This document shows positions 35,067-44,393 of a DNA stretch of 64,000 bases, in pieces. The stretch is from CAWDVB01 sp963824105. Lineage in GTDB: Bacteria > Actinomycetota > Actinomycetes > Propionibacteriales > Nocardioidaceae. The translations under genes and the position numbers were made by a program. The DNA lies in assembly GCA_963824105.1 (NCBI GenBank), contig CAWGNN010000011.1, forward strand, positions 493,972-557,971. The letters run 5' to 3'. The notes beneath the pieces are model-generated. The model made no database searches. It was not told where the DNA came from and saw nothing but the letters and a program-made list of their open reading frames with translations. How positions within the stretch are numbered: the stretch's first letter is position 1; each line of letters opens with the position of its first letter.

Positions 35067-35092
35067 GGCGCTTCCCTTCCGACAGTCCCCGA

Positions 35093-35746
35093 TCAACCGA
35101 ACGGTAGGGGCTCGCCGATCATTTCGACAGCCCGAGCCCGCGCCGCGGTCATCCGACGCCGGTGGTGTTGCCGGCACAGCACCTCGTAGCCGATCTCGGG
35201 CGGGGGCTCGTCAGCGATCTCGACATCACCGACCACGATGACCTCGCCCTCGGTGGTCATCACTCCGTTCTCCGTGCGGGCGTTGTGAGTGGCCCGTTTG
35301 CCGCACCAGCACAACGCCTCGACCTGGAGCACATGCATCCGGTCGGCGAGCTCGACCAGTCGCGCCGAAGCCGGGAAGAGCTCGGTCCGGAAGTCGGTGA
35401 GGATGCCGAAGGCGAAGACGTCGATCTGCAGCTCGTCGACGATCCGGGCGAGCTGATCGACCTGCTCGGGCCGGTAGAACTGCGACTCGTCGCACACGAT
35501 GAAGTCGATGCGCGCCCCGGCTGTCAGGGCATCCACGACGTAGGTCCAGAAATTCAGGTCGTCGGTGGCCTCAACCGCGTCGCTCTGCAGACCGAGCCGG
35601 CTGGAGATGACCGCGGTGCCTGCCCGGTCGTGACTGGTGAAGATGCGCCCCACCCGCCCCCGCGCCACGTGGTTGTGGTTGGTCTGGAGCGCCAGTGTCG
35701 ACTTTCCGGAGTCCATGGTGCCGGTGAAGTAGTGCAGTTCGGCCAC
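35093..35746 (-). CDS. tdk: Thymidine kinase
   Basis: A 217-residue type II thymidine kinase for pyrimidine salvage. The P-loop is FTGTMDSGKSTLAL, the Mg-binding Asp is in FIVCDESQFYRPEQVDQLAR, the lasso region has GILTDFRTELFPAS, and the zinc site uses CWCGKRATHNAR and the C-terminal VLCRQHH. GTG 35746 has CATAGT (35754-35759) seven bases upstream, another leaderless layout. The sulfurtransferase gene follows closely and may be co-transcribed. Confidence 0.94.
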   Translation of the reverse strand: MAELHYFTGTMDSGKSTLALQTNHNHVARGRVGRIFTSHDRAGTAVISSRLGLQSDAVEATDDLNFWTYVVDALTAGARIDFIVCDESQFYRPEQVDQLARIVDELQIDVFAFGILTDFRTELFPASARLVELADRMHVLQVEALCWCGKRATHNARTENGVMTTEGEVIVVGDVEIADEPPPEIGYEVLCRQHHRRRMTAARARAVEMIGEPLPFG

Positions 35747-35796
35747 CTGCGGAACTATGCCATGACCGCAGCCTCCGGGAGTTCAGCAGACCGGTC

Positions 35797-36924
35797 TCAG
35801 CACACCAGGAGAGGGACGAGCATCTCAGCCGAGGTGAGCGAGCCGTGCATTCCGACGAGCTTGGCCTCGTGCTCGAAGTCGACGCTGCTCACGATCGCGG
35901 TGTCTCCCCTGCTGGCGACGACCACGTCGCCGATCCTCGGCCGGACTTCGGGGGTGATGTCGCCGAACCAGCCGAGAGCGCCCAGCTCGTCGCGCAACAC
36001 AACCTCGGCGCGGTCGCCGAGGGTCTCCCGCCAGGTGGCCGCGACATCCTCGACGGCGCCGGCACGGCAGTAGACGTGACGGAACCTTGCCTCACCGCCC
36101 AGGAGCACCACCCCGTCGCGGAGAGCCGGGACCGCGTCGACATCGACGCGAGCGTCCTCGGGGATGTCGACCATCCCGTGGTCGGCCACGACCACCAGGC
36201 CGACATCGTCGGGAAGCACGTCGCGGACGTGCTCGGCCTCGGCGTCGATCATCGACAGCTGCTGCTCCCACTGGGTGGAGGCCACTCCGTAGCGGTGCCC
36301 GGTCCAGTCCAGGTCTCCGTCATACATGTAGGTGAGCGATGGCGCGCCCCGCACCGACTCCAGGACTGCGGCGAGCCGCTCGCCCCATCGGCTGGCGCCG
36401 ATGAACTTGGCGCCTCGGGAGCTCGCCACGGTCAGGCCGGAGTTCTCGAACTCGGACTTGTTCACCACGGTGGTCCGCACCCCGGCCTTCTCCAGCCGGT
36501 CGTAGACCGTCGCGTTCGGCTGCCACCGGACCGGATCCACCTCCTTGCTCCACTGCAGTGCGTTGAGGAGCTCGGTCGTCCCCGGGATCCGGGAGGTGTA
36601 GCCGACGATCCCGTGCGCGCCCGGGGCCAGGGCGGTCCCCAGCGAGGTCAGGCTGGTGACCGTGGTCGACGGGGCCCCCACCGTGATCGGCTCGCGGCCC
36701 TCCGCCAGGGAGGAGAGGAAGGGCGCGGCGTGCGGATGGGCCCCCAGCAGCTCCCAGCCGAGTCCGTCGATGAGGAAGACCACGTACCGCTCTCCTGGCG
36801 GCAGCTCGATGCCGCCGGAGGCCCACTGCTCACCCAGACTGACACCGAGCGCCTCGGCCACCGCCGGCAGCAGGCCCGCGAGCGACCTCGCGCCGTAGTG
36901 CGGCGCCGTGAAATCGGCGGACAC
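35797..36924 (-). CDS. Alkaline phosphatase superfamily protein (nucleotide pyrophosphatase/phosphodiesterase type)
   Basis: A 375-residue metal-dependent phosphodiesterase-type protein. The first metal Asp is in YVVFLIDGLGWELLGAHPHA, the nucleophile Thr/Ser in ITVGAPSTTVTSLTSLGT, and further ligands in DWTGHRYG and VVVADHGMVDIPED. No signal peptide is seen, so it is probably cytoplasmic. The substrate is unknown. GTG 36924 is 3 bp after the DUF5998 stop; the pair is a conserved actinobacterial arrangement. Confidence 0.88.
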   Translation of the reverse strand: MSADFTAPHYGARSLAGLLPAVAEALGVSLGEQWASGGIELPPGERYVVFLIDGLGWELLGAHPHAAPFLSSLAEGREPITVGAPSTTVTSLTSLGTALAPGAHGIVGYTSRIPGTTELLNALQWSKEVDPVRWQPNATVYDRLEKAGVRTTVVNKSEFENSGLTVASSRGAKFIGASRWGERLAAVLESVRGAPSLTYMYDGDLDWTGHRYGVASTQWEQQLSMIDAEAEHVRDVLPDDVGLVVVADHGMVDIPEDARVDVDAVPALRDGVVLLGGEARFRHVYCRAGAVEDVAATWRETLGDRAEVVLRDELGALGWFGDITPEVRPRIGDVVVASRGDTAIVSSVDFEHEAKLVGMHGSLTSAEMLVPLLVC

Positions 36925-36927
36925 GGG

Positions 36928-37527
36928 TCAGTCCCGGTGGGGAGCGTTGGTGCCGTGGGCAGACAGGGCGTCGGCGAACTGGAGCAGCTGCGCCACCGCG
37001 GCGGCACCCTCGGCCGCCTCGCTCACCCGCAGGGAGAAGTCGTCGGAGCTCACCACTCCGGTGTAGCCGTGGTCTGCGTCGCACGTCGGGTCACCGCACG
37101 TGGCCGGCTCCAGGTCGATGCGGCCGACGGCCCCCCAACCGATGGTCAGCACCGCCTCCACCGCGCGCGTCGCACCCTCGACGTACGTCGGGGGCGTGGG
37201 GACCATCCGGTTCACCACCACCGAGGTGATCCGCGACAACGGCACCGCCTCGGTCGAGGTCGACGTGTAGGCCTGGGGAAGGAGCTCGTCGGGTGCCCGC
37301 TCGTCGGTGTGGCACAGGATCAGCCGGCTCGGGGTCAGCACCAGGACCGTCTCGTGGCGCCGGACCTCGTCACGTTCGTCGATCGTGGGCTCGTGGTGCA
37401 CCAGGAAGGCCGTGATCGGCTCACCCCCGGCCGCCGAGAGGGCGGCTTCGGAGACGATGTCCGGGTAGTAGCCCGAAGCGTCGATCGCCGCTTGGAGATC
37501 GACGCTGTGATCGGGGACGAGACGCAT
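36928..37527 (-). CDS. DUF5998 family protein
   Basis: A 199-residue protein of unknown function restricted to actinobacteria. Recognisable are LQAAIDASGYYPDIVSEAAL, FLVHHEPTIDERDEVRRHET, VLTPSRLILCHTDERA and the Cys-containing LEPATCGDPTCDADHGYTG. A PH-like fold is suggested by the alternating strands, but this is inference. ATG 37527 has CAGACT (37535-37540) seven bases upstream, leaderless; that hexamer lies in the end of the MFS gene. The phosphatase-superfamily gene follows after 3 bp. Confidence 0.87.
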   Translation of the reverse strand: MRLVPDHSVDLQAAIDASGYYPDIVSEAALSAAGGEPITAFLVHHEPTIDERDEVRRHETVLVLTPSRLILCHTDERAPDELLPQAYTSTSTEAVPLSRITSVVVNRMVPTPPTYVEGATRAVEAVLTIGWGAVGRIDLEPATCGDPTCDADHGYTGVVSSDDFSLRVSEAAEGAAAVAQLLQFADALSAHGTNAPHRD

Positions 37528-37532
37528 GGGCG

Positions 37533-38792
37533 TCAGTCTGTCACGAGGCCGTTCTGCTCGGCGGTGAGGTGCTTGCCCAGGCCGAGCAGCAGGACCGCCG
37601 ACAGTGCCGTCCCCCCGATCGTCAGGCCCAGCCAGAGGCCCGCCAGCCCGCTGCCGAAGAGGATGCCGGCGAGTGCAGGGCCGATGATGCCGGAGATGGA
37701 CCACGACATGACGCCGATGGCGTTGTAGCGACCCCGGAGCTCCTCGGTGGCCAAAGCATTGATGATCGCCGGAGCGACCGGCGCCCAGATCGTCTCCCCG
37801 ACCCCGAACACGCCCAGCCCGATGACAACCATCGCCACGGCCCACCAGCCGCTGACGACTCCCCCAAGCCCGATGACGATCCAGGCGGCCGCCCAGATGG
37901 CGGCGGTCACGGCCATCAGCCGGGAACGTGCACGTCCCTTGATCAACCGGAGCGTGATCATCTGACCGGCAACGATCGCACCGGTGTTGGCCGCGAACGC
38001 CCAACCGAGGTAGTGGGGCTCGATGCCGGCCACGGTCACGCTGAAGGCGGTGAAACCAGCCTCGATCTGGGCGTAGCCGAAGGTGAGCATCAGGACCGTG
38101 ATCGCCACCACTCGGAGCAGCGTGCGGTCGCGGAAGACTTCACGCCAGCCGCCCTGGGGCGCGGGCTCTCCCTCGGTCTCCTCCTTGACCAGCGCGCCGG
38201 TCAAGCGAGGCAGGGTCGCGAGAACCACGAGGTAGGCGACATAGCTCACCGCGTTGAACTGGTAGAGCCGCTGGAAGGAGCCGACGTCGTCGATCGACAC
38301 CAGCACCGAGGAGATCAGTCCGCCGACGCCGAGACCCGCGTTCATCAGCATGAACTGCACGCCGAACGCGCGCTCCCGTTGCGACACGTCGACCATGCGG
38401 GTGAGCAGCGCGTTCCCCGCCGGCCACAGAGCCACGCCACCGGCCGCGATCAACGACCCGACGGCGAACGCCTCCCCGATCGTGGTGACCATGCTCCACG
38501 AGACGACCCCGACAGCCTCGACAACCAGACCCAGCATCAGGACCGGTCGGGGCCCCCAGCGGTCGATCAACGTGCCAACCGGCCCGGTGAGGCCCAGCGA
38601 AAGCAATCCCATCCAGGCCAGGACCAGACCGACAAACGTGGGGGTGAGGTGGCGGACCTCGGTGAGGTACACGTAGAGGAACGGCATGACCAGACCGTTG
38701 CCGAGTGCGCTCAACGAGATTCCGAAGAAGAGCCTGCGCACCAGGGGACTCAGAGTCAAGGGTGCAGGACTTCCGGTGGCCAGGGTACTCAC
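37533..38792 (-). CDS. MFS transporter
   Basis: A 419-residue major-facilitator protein with 12 predicted helices. Motif A between helices 2 and 3 is visible (GLTGPVGTLIDRWGPRPVLM), repeated weakly between helices 8 and 9 (LIKGRARSRLMAV). The protein resembles small drug or multidrug exporters; no substrate can be named. GTG 38792 has CAGGAGAA about 8 bases upstream. It ends 5 bp before the DUF5998 start. Confidence 0.88.
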   Translation of the reverse strand: MSTLATGSPAPLTLSPLVRRLFFGISLSALGNGLVMPFLYVYLTEVRHLTPTFVGLVLAWMGLLSLGLTGPVGTLIDRWGPRPVLMLGLVVEAVGVVSWSMVTTIGEAFAVGSLIAAGGVALWPAGNALLTRMVDVSQRERAFGVQFMLMNAGLGVGGLISSVLVSIDDVGSFQRLYQFNAVSYVAYLVVLATLPRLTGALVKEETEGEPAPQGGWREVFRDRTLLRVVAITVLMLTFGYAQIEAGFTAFSVTVAGIEPHYLGWAFAANTGAIVAGQMITLRLIKGRARSRLMAVTAAIWAAAWIVIGLGGVVSGWWAVAMVVIGLGVFGVGETIWAPVAPAIINALATEELRGRYNAIGVMSWSISGIIGPALAGILFGSGLAGLWLGLTIGGTALSAVLLLGLGKHLTAEQNGLVTD

Positions 38793-38863
38793 CCGGACAT
38801 TCTCCTGAGAATCTCCCGCACGACCAAATCACTTTCGAGCCCGGGCCAGGATGTCAGGTGCGA

Positions 38864-39955
38864 CTACGAGACACCTTCGACAGGGCCGGTGTCCGCCGCC
38901 TGCGCCAGGACCTGCGCGAAGTCCGCGGCGGCCAGCCCTGGCGACTCCAGGTCGCGCTCGCGGTAGACGGCCTCCACCCGGTGGGCCAGGTCCGCCTCCG
39001 CGACGGAGGAGCCGCGCAGTGCTTCCTCGATCGCGGTCACCCCGTCGGCGGGCAGCATGGTGAAGTCTCCGCTGAAGGTGACGTCGTCAACCCGGTCATC
39101 GAGCAGGCGCGCGGTGACCCGGACCAGCCCTCCCGGTGCCTTGACCACGCCGTCCACGACGCGGACGTCCTGATGGATCTTGACGCCGACCGGGGACACG
39201 CGGCCCTTGATCCCGAGGAACTCCTCGGTGGCGAAGGTCTGGTCCAGCTCGGCGGCGATGGCCAGCTCCTGCGGGGTCATCTCGCCGGGGATGAGCTGCG
39301 CATCGAGGGCGCCGGCGCATGCCGCGAGGTAGCTGGCGACGGTCTGATCGCGATCGGGAGCCGTGCCCAGCTGCTCGCGCATGGTGGTCATGTACTCGTT
39401 GAGGCCCTGGAACACCTTGTCCCGCATCTTCTCCGAGGACACCTTGAGCACCTTCGACATCGTCTCCTTGTCGAAGTCGAACATGAGACTGCCGACCAGC
39501 ACCCGGGCCTTCCCGATCTGAGCTGCTCCGGTCCCGCCGATCTTCTTCCCGGAGACGTGGATGTCGTTGATCGGACGCAGGTAGGCCTCGATGCCCAGGG
39601 ACCGATAGGTCTCCACCAGCGGCCGCACATAGAGGTCGAACTGGCCGGCCAGGTCAGCCGGGAGGTGCTCGGGGTCGAACACCCACTGCACGAACACCTG
39701 GTTGTGGTCGAGGTAGACCGCGCCGCCGCCGACCTCCCGCTTGTACACGGGCAGGCCGTGCTCACGGCAGTAGCCGCGATCCACCTCCGCGTCGATGTCC
39801 TGGTGGAAGCCGACACACACGTAGGGGTTCTCCGACGCCACCAGGAGGATCGTGTCCGGGCTGCCCGGTTCGAAGGCACGGGCGACGGCGTGGTAAACGG
39901 TCTGGGAGCGCATCGCCGGAACCAGGCCGAGATCGATGACGCGGATCGCATCCAT
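38864..39955 (-). CDS. lplA: Lipoate-protein ligase A family protein
   Basis: A 363-residue biotin/lipoate ligase-fold enzyme that attaches lipoate to E2 or GcvH proteins. The catalytic domain has YVCVGFHQDIDAEVDRGYCR, the REVGGGAVYLDHNQVFVQWV segment (RRxGGGxVxHxx type), NDIHVSGKKIGGTGAAQIGK with the reactive Lys, and LVGSLMFDFD. The C-terminal accessory region resembles LplA-type proteins. ATG 39955 has TAGACA (39962-39967) six bases upstream. A TTG at 39961 would place the hexamer adjacent to the start, so ATG is preferred. Confidence 0.92.
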   Translation of the reverse strand: MDAIRVIDLGLVPAMRSQTVYHAVARAFEPGSPDTILLVASENPYVCVGFHQDIDAEVDRGYCREHGLPVYKREVGGGAVYLDHNQVFVQWVFDPEHLPADLAGQFDLYVRPLVETYRSLGIEAYLRPINDIHVSGKKIGGTGAAQIGKARVLVGSLMFDFDKETMSKVLKVSSEKMRDKVFQGLNEYMTTMREQLGTAPDRDQTVASYLAACAGALDAQLIPGEMTPQELAIAAELDQTFATEEFLGIKGRVSPVGVKIHQDVRVVDGVVKAPGGLVRVTARLLDDRVDDVTFSGDFTMLPADGVTAIEEALRGSSVAEADLAHRVEAVYRERDLESPGLAAADFAQVLAQAADTGPVEGVS

Positions 39956-40176
39956 CGCCAATGTCTACCACCTTGCCGCCGGCGACAAGGCGCCTGCAGC
40001 ATGGCCCCGAGCCTGATCGCCACCCACCCGCAGATGAGCAGGCCCGACGCGGCATGAGCAGGCCTTCGCCCAGTGAGCGGATGTTTCTGATCCGGCAACG
40101 ATCCGATGCCTGCCGTACCGCAGCTATGGTCAAAGCCATGCAATCGCCCGAACCCTCACCACAGAAGGTGACGTGA

Positions 40177-40875
40177 GTGAGCTACGAGACCGAGACCCCG
40201 CCCGACCCGAAGCGCACGCTGACGGAGTTGGAGTTGGTCAGCGAACAGCTGACCGACTGGCGGATGCTGATCGACCGACTGCACGCCAGCTTCGACACCG
40301 GCGACTTCGTCACCGCGGTCAAGCTCGTCGACGCAATCGCGCTGGCTGCCGAGGAGATGGACCACCATCCCGACCTCGACCTGGCCTACGGGCGGCTCGA
40401 CGTCCGGCTGAGCAGTCACGACGTCGGTGGGGTGACCTCGCGCGACGTGGTGCTGGCCCAGACGATCAGCGAGCTGGCCCTGGCCGCCGGGGCCACTCCG
40501 CACCCGGAGCGCACCAGCGTGCTCGAACTCGGCCTCGATTCGGCCGACGAGGCAGAGATCCGGCCGTTCTGGGCGGCCCTGCTCGACTACGACACGGTCG
40601 AGGCCTGGGGGGAGATCCAGATCCGCGACGCCACCGGGCGTCGGGCAACGATCTGGTTCCAGCCCACCGAAGCCCACGACGTCCCGCGGCAGCGCTGGCA
40701 CCTCGACCTGCGCATCCCGCCCGAGGTGGTCGAGGACCGCATCGCCGCCGCGATCGAGGCCGGCGGCGAGCTAGTCGACGACACCGCCGCGCCGGCGTTC
40801 TGGGTGCTCGCCGACCCGCAGGGCAACCGCGCATGCCTGACCACCTGGCAGGGCCGCGAGTCGCCCGGAGCGTGA
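40177..40875 (+). CDS. Fusion of pterin-4a-carbinolamine dehydratase domain and VOC-like domain
   Basis: A 232-residue two-domain protein. Residues about 20-100 match PCD: LTDWRMLIDRLHASFDTGDF, VDAIALAAEEMDHHPDLDLA (the E-x-DHHP motif with His63 and His64), YGRLDVRLSSHDVGGVTSRD (His81, Asp90). Residues 110-230 form a glyoxalase-like VOC domain (SVLELGLDSADEAEIRPFWA, RRATIWFQPTEAHDVPRQRW, ELVDDTAAPAFWVLADPQGN). PCD recycles tetrahydrobiopterin or acts as a cofactor; the VOC part is unassigned. GTG 40177 has AGAAGG upstream; GTG 40173 is out of frame. It has a 221-bp upstream gap. Confidence 0.9.
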   Translation: MSYETETPPDPKRTLTELELVSEQLTDWRMLIDRLHASFDTGDFVTAVKLVDAIALAAEEMDHHPDLDLAYGRLDVRLSSHDVGGVTSRDVVLAQTISELALAAGATPHPERTSVLELGLDSADEAEIRPFWAALLDYDTVEAWGEIQIRDATGRRATIWFQPTEAHDVPRQRWHLDLRIPPEVVEDRIAAAIEAGGELVDDTAAPAFWVLADPQGNRACLTTWQGRESPGA

Positions 40876-41036
40876 GACACGCGCCTCGACAGACGAGACG
40901 CGCCGTGGGTGGCGGCGCGGAACTGCGCGGCCACACGACCTGACCTACCGCTCATCGGCAGATCCGCGCACGCTAACCGCCTGAGCCCGCAGGCATGTGC
41001 GGATGTTGGTCTCGGATGTCGTCAGCGCTTGGGCGA

Positions 41037-41472
41037 CTAGTAGATGTGGCACTTCAAGGAGATCTCCTGCGATTGGCCGACGTCCACGCTGACCGAGGCC
41101 AGTAGCGCGCAGTAGCGGCTGCCATGGGGTCCCCCGGTCACGCGATAGGTGCCTGCGGGCAGAGCGACCTGGAAGTGTCCACGATGATCGACCGTGATCG
41201 TGGTTGAGATCGGGCCGTCGAACTTGACCCAGCCTCCCTTGAGGGGCTGGTTTGCGATCGCGGGGCCGCCCACGTATTCCAGCGATCCGGTCACTTCCCC
41301 CTGACTCGGCGGGGAAGTGGTCGTGCTGCTGGGCGTCGAGATGGACGTAGAGGAAGTCTGGCTAGAGAGGTTGCTGCCCGCAGGGCTGACCTGGGTACAC
41401 CCGGCCACAGTCATGCACACGCACGCTGCAACCGCAGAATGAGCCCGGACGTCGACGCCCCCCTTCGATCAT
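41037..41472 (-). pseudogene. Small lipoprotein gene with a suspected frameshift in its signal peptide
   Basis: The mature part is readable: lipobox TVAGC, a Ser/Thr-rich linker (SSTSISTPSSTTTSPPSQ) and a carboxypeptidase-regulatory-like beta domain (VTGSLEYVGGP, HFQVALPAGTYRVTGGPHGS, ISLKCHIY). In the given sequence the first in-frame start (GTG 41420) would leave only MCM before TVAGC, too short for export. ATG 41472 has TACTCT (41479-41484) six bases upstream and joins the lipoprotein frame if one C is removed from the C6 run at 41458-41463, giving the signal peptide MIEGGVDVRAHSAVAACVCM. So a homopolymer indel is likely. Function is unknown. Confidence 0.65.
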
Positions 41473-41611
41473 GCTGAGAGAGTACGCCCGGCACAGCTGG
41501 GTCGCCGGCAGGCGGGAACTGGCGGTTTCGCCGCTTCCACTCATCGGCTGATCCGGATGGTCCTCGAGGATCGGGACGCCCCCTGTGAGGGTCACTCGGC
41601 CACCGGGTCGA

Positions 41612-44314
41612 CTACTCGAGGAGGGTGTCGCCGAGCGGTTGGCTGAGGCGGCGGACGTACCAGTCGGAGCGCGCGTGGACGGCAGGGACGACGCGGCCGG
41701 TCGCGGTGAGCACGATCGCGCCGTCGTCACCGGCGTGGACCAGGGGAAGGTCGATCTCGGCCACCTGCGGGAGGTCGTTCTTGAGTTGTGCCACGCGCAG
41801 GAGCAGGTCCGCGAGCGAGTCGATGTCGACCGGCTGACTCCCCCGGTAGCCGGTGAGAAGCGGTGCCGCCTTGAGCTCCCCGATCATCGATCGAGCCTCT
41901 TCACGGGAGAAGGGCGGGATGCGGAAGGCCTGGTCGCCGAGCAGTTCGGAGGTCGGTCCGGAGACCCCTACCGAGACGACCGGACCGAACAACGGGTCCT
42001 CGATCGCACTGATCGACACGGGGACGCCCGCGGGGGCGTTCTTCTGCACGACGTATCCGGCGGAGGGATCGTGGATCAGGGGGATCAGGTCGTTCCAGGC
42101 CTGAGCCATCTCGTCGGCGTCGTCGATGTTGCGCCATACGTGTGCCAGATCCGGCCGCTGGCGATAGCGGTCCGCGGTGGCCTTCAGCACCACGTCCCAG
42201 CCCAGCTTCTCCCCCGCCGCGATGGCGTCGTCCAATGAGGCGACCGGGATGCGCGGCCAGGAATCGATGCCGAAGCACTCGAGGATCTCCGCGGTCTCCT
42301 GGTCGGTGAGGGCACGCCCCTCGGGGTCCTCGGCGAGGACGCGCGAGATGGCGGCCCGTGCGGCACTGTCGCGCACCTCGAGGTCCCCGGGAGGCTCGGC
42401 CTCGGGCCGGTCCAGCCACTGGGCATAGCCGACCGCGCGGGCCAGGGCACGGACCGCGGCCTCCGGGGACCCGTATGAAGGAACGGATCCCCGTCCTGCC
42501 GTGCTGCCCGCGGCATCGGGGACGCGAAGGAGCTCGGGCAGGCCCTGGGCGGCGAGGAAGGTCGACAGGACCGGCTTCTCGGACCGCTGCCCGACCGCGG
42601 CGAGGACGTTGGCGACCTCCGCTCCCGACGTGTTGATCGGGGGGATGTAGACGGCGAGGACGGCATCCACCGCAGGGTCGTCGATCGCGGCGGCCAACGC
42701 GGTCTCGAAGTCGCCGCCGGATGCGTTCGCACCGAGCGCGACAGGTGATCGGACCTCGAGGCCGGCCGCGGCGGCCGCGTCGGCGGCCAGCAGACCGAGA
42801 GCGTCGGAGTTCCCGACGATCGCCACCCTCGGTCCTCCCGGCAGCGGCTGGTGGGCCACCAGCTGGGCGACGTCGAACATCTCGTCGAGGGTGTCAACCT
42901 GGATAACGCCGGCCTGGCGGAACATCGCGTCCACCGTCGCCTGCCCGACCAGGCTGGCGCGGACGGCATGCCCCATCGGCACACCCTGGGTGGCTCGGCC
43001 CGACTTGACCGCGATCACCGGCTTGCGGCGGGAGACCCGACGGGCGATCCGGGAGAACTTCCGCGGGTTGCCGATGCTCTCCAGGTAGAGCAGCACGACC
43101 TCGGTGGCGTCGTCCTCCTCCCAGTACTGCAGCACGTCGTTGCCGGAGACGTCGGCACGGTTCCCCGCCGACACGAAGGTGGACAGGCCGAGGCCGCGTC
43201 GGGTGACGTTCTCCAGGATGGCGACACCCAGGGCACCGGACTGGCAGAAGAAGCCGGCCCGGCCTCGCGGCGGCATGACAGTGGCCAGGGAGGCGTTGAG
43301 CGAGACGTCGGCGGCGGTGTTGATGATGCCGAGCGCGTTCGGCCCGATCATCCGCAGGCCGTAGCCGCGGGCCAACGAGACGATCCTTCGCTGGCGACGC
43401 CTGCCCTCGTCACCGGTCTCGGCGAACCCGGCGGAGACCACGACGATCCCGTGCACTCCCTTGTTGGCGCAGTCGATCGCCACATCGGCGACCGCGTCGG
43501 CGGGCACGGCCACGATGGCGATGTCGACGGGGTCGGGGATGTCGGAGACCGCGGCATAGGCGGGCATCCCTGCGACCGACTCGGCCGCCGGGTTGACCAC
43601 GTAGAGGCGGCCCTGGAAGTCGCCCGTCACGAGGTTGCGGACCAGGGTGCTGCCCACCGTGTCCCGGTGCCGGCTGGCGCCGACCACGGCGACGCTGTGG
43701 GCCTTGAAGAAGAGGTCGACTGACGCCGCCTCCGCCCGATGCTCCCGGGCCGCCATCACCGAGACGGAGGTCGCGGTGAGGTCGATGGGGAACTCGAGGC
43801 TCATGACCCCGTCGTCGAAGGCACGGGCCACTTGGTAGCCCGCGTCCCGGAAGACCTGGATCATCTTGACGTTCTCGGGAAGCACCACTGCGGTGAAGCG
43901 CTCGATGCCGTTCTCCCGACCCGCCTGCGCCAGGTGCTCCAGCAACATCTGGCCGCACCCGCGCCCCTGATGCCGGTCCTCGACGAGGAACGCCACCTCG
44001 GCCTCGGGATGCTCGAGCTTCTCCGGAACCCGCTCGTAGCGGCCCACCGCGATGATCTGCTCGGCCACGGTCAGGACGAATGCGACCCGAGAGCGATAGT
44101 CCACGTGGGTGAACCGCTCGACGTCCTTGTCCGACAGCGTCGGCATCGGGGAGAAGAAGCGGAAGTACTTCGACTCGTCGCTGACCCTGGAGTAGAAGGC
44201 GCGCAGCAGGTCTCCGTCCTCGGGACGGATCGGCCGGATATGGGTCGCCTGCCCGTCCCGGAGGAGGACGTCGGCCTCCCAGTATCGGGGGAAGAGAGAT
44301 TCCGGCGCTGCCAC
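41612..44314 (-). CDS. Bifunctional GNAT acetyltransferase/acetate-CoA ligase-like protein (protein lysine acetyltransferase)
   Basis: A 900-residue protein. The N-terminal GNAT domain (residues about 1-170) has LVEDRHQGRGCGQMLLEHLA, the acetyl-CoA loop. Then come a CoA-binding domain (SVAVVGASRHRDTVGSTLVR, GPNALGIIN), ligase-CoA domain (GFFCQSGALGVAILENVTRR) and a C-terminal ATP-grasp (LGWDVVLKATADRYRQRPDL, VVQKNAPAGVPVSISAIEDP). GNAT-first order matches the actinobacterial type of Pat enzymes that acetylate acyl-CoA synthetases, opposite to enteric PatZ. The ligase part is usually inactive in Pat and may sense CoA esters. GTG 44314 has TAGATT (44321-44326) six bases upstream. Confidence 0.92.
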   Translation of the reverse strand: MAAPESLFPRYWEADVLLRDGQATHIRPIRPEDGDLLRAFYSRVSDESKYFRFFSPMPTLSDKDVERFTHVDYRSRVAFVLTVAEQIIAVGRYERVPEKLEHPEAEVAFLVEDRHQGRGCGQMLLEHLAQAGRENGIERFTAVVLPENVKMIQVFRDAGYQVARAFDDGVMSLEFPIDLTATSVSVMAAREHRAEAASVDLFFKAHSVAVVGASRHRDTVGSTLVRNLVTGDFQGRLYVVNPAAESVAGMPAYAAVSDIPDPVDIAIVAVPADAVADVAIDCANKGVHGIVVVSAGFAETGDEGRRRQRRIVSLARGYGLRMIGPNALGIINTAADVSLNASLATVMPPRGRAGFFCQSGALGVAILENVTRRGLGLSTFVSAGNRADVSGNDVLQYWEEDDATEVVLLYLESIGNPRKFSRIARRVSRRKPVIAVKSGRATQGVPMGHAVRASLVGQATVDAMFRQAGVIQVDTLDEMFDVAQLVAHQPLPGGPRVAIVGNSDALGLLAADAAAAAGLEVRSPVALGANASGGDFETALAAAIDDPAVDAVLAVYIPPINTSGAEVANVLAAVGQRSEKPVLSTFLAAQGLPELLRVPDAAGSTAGRGSVPSYGSPEAAVRALARAVGYAQWLDRPEAEPPGDLEVRDSAARAAISRVLAEDPEGRALTDQETAEILECFGIDSWPRIPVASLDDAIAAGEKLGWDVVLKATADRYRQRPDLAHVWRNIDDADEMAQAWNDLIPLIHDPSAGYVVQKNAPAGVPVSISAIEDPLFGPVVSVGVSGPTSELLGDQAFRIPPFSREEARSMIGELKAAPLLTGYRGSQPVDIDSLADLLLRVAQLKNDLPQVAEIDLPLVHAGDDGAIVLTATGRVVPAVHARSDWYVRRLSQPLGDTLLE

Positions 44315-44393
44315 GGTCGAAATCTAGCGCGATGGGCTCCCCGGCGGCGCGCCCCTCCCGGTGCGGCTGCCCCGTCGATGGAGAATCTGCACC

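Noticed and set aside
41585..42238. 217-codon plus-strand frame opposite the acetyltransferase gene
   Set aside because: It is fully antisense to the conserved ATP-grasp domain and shows no domain of its own.
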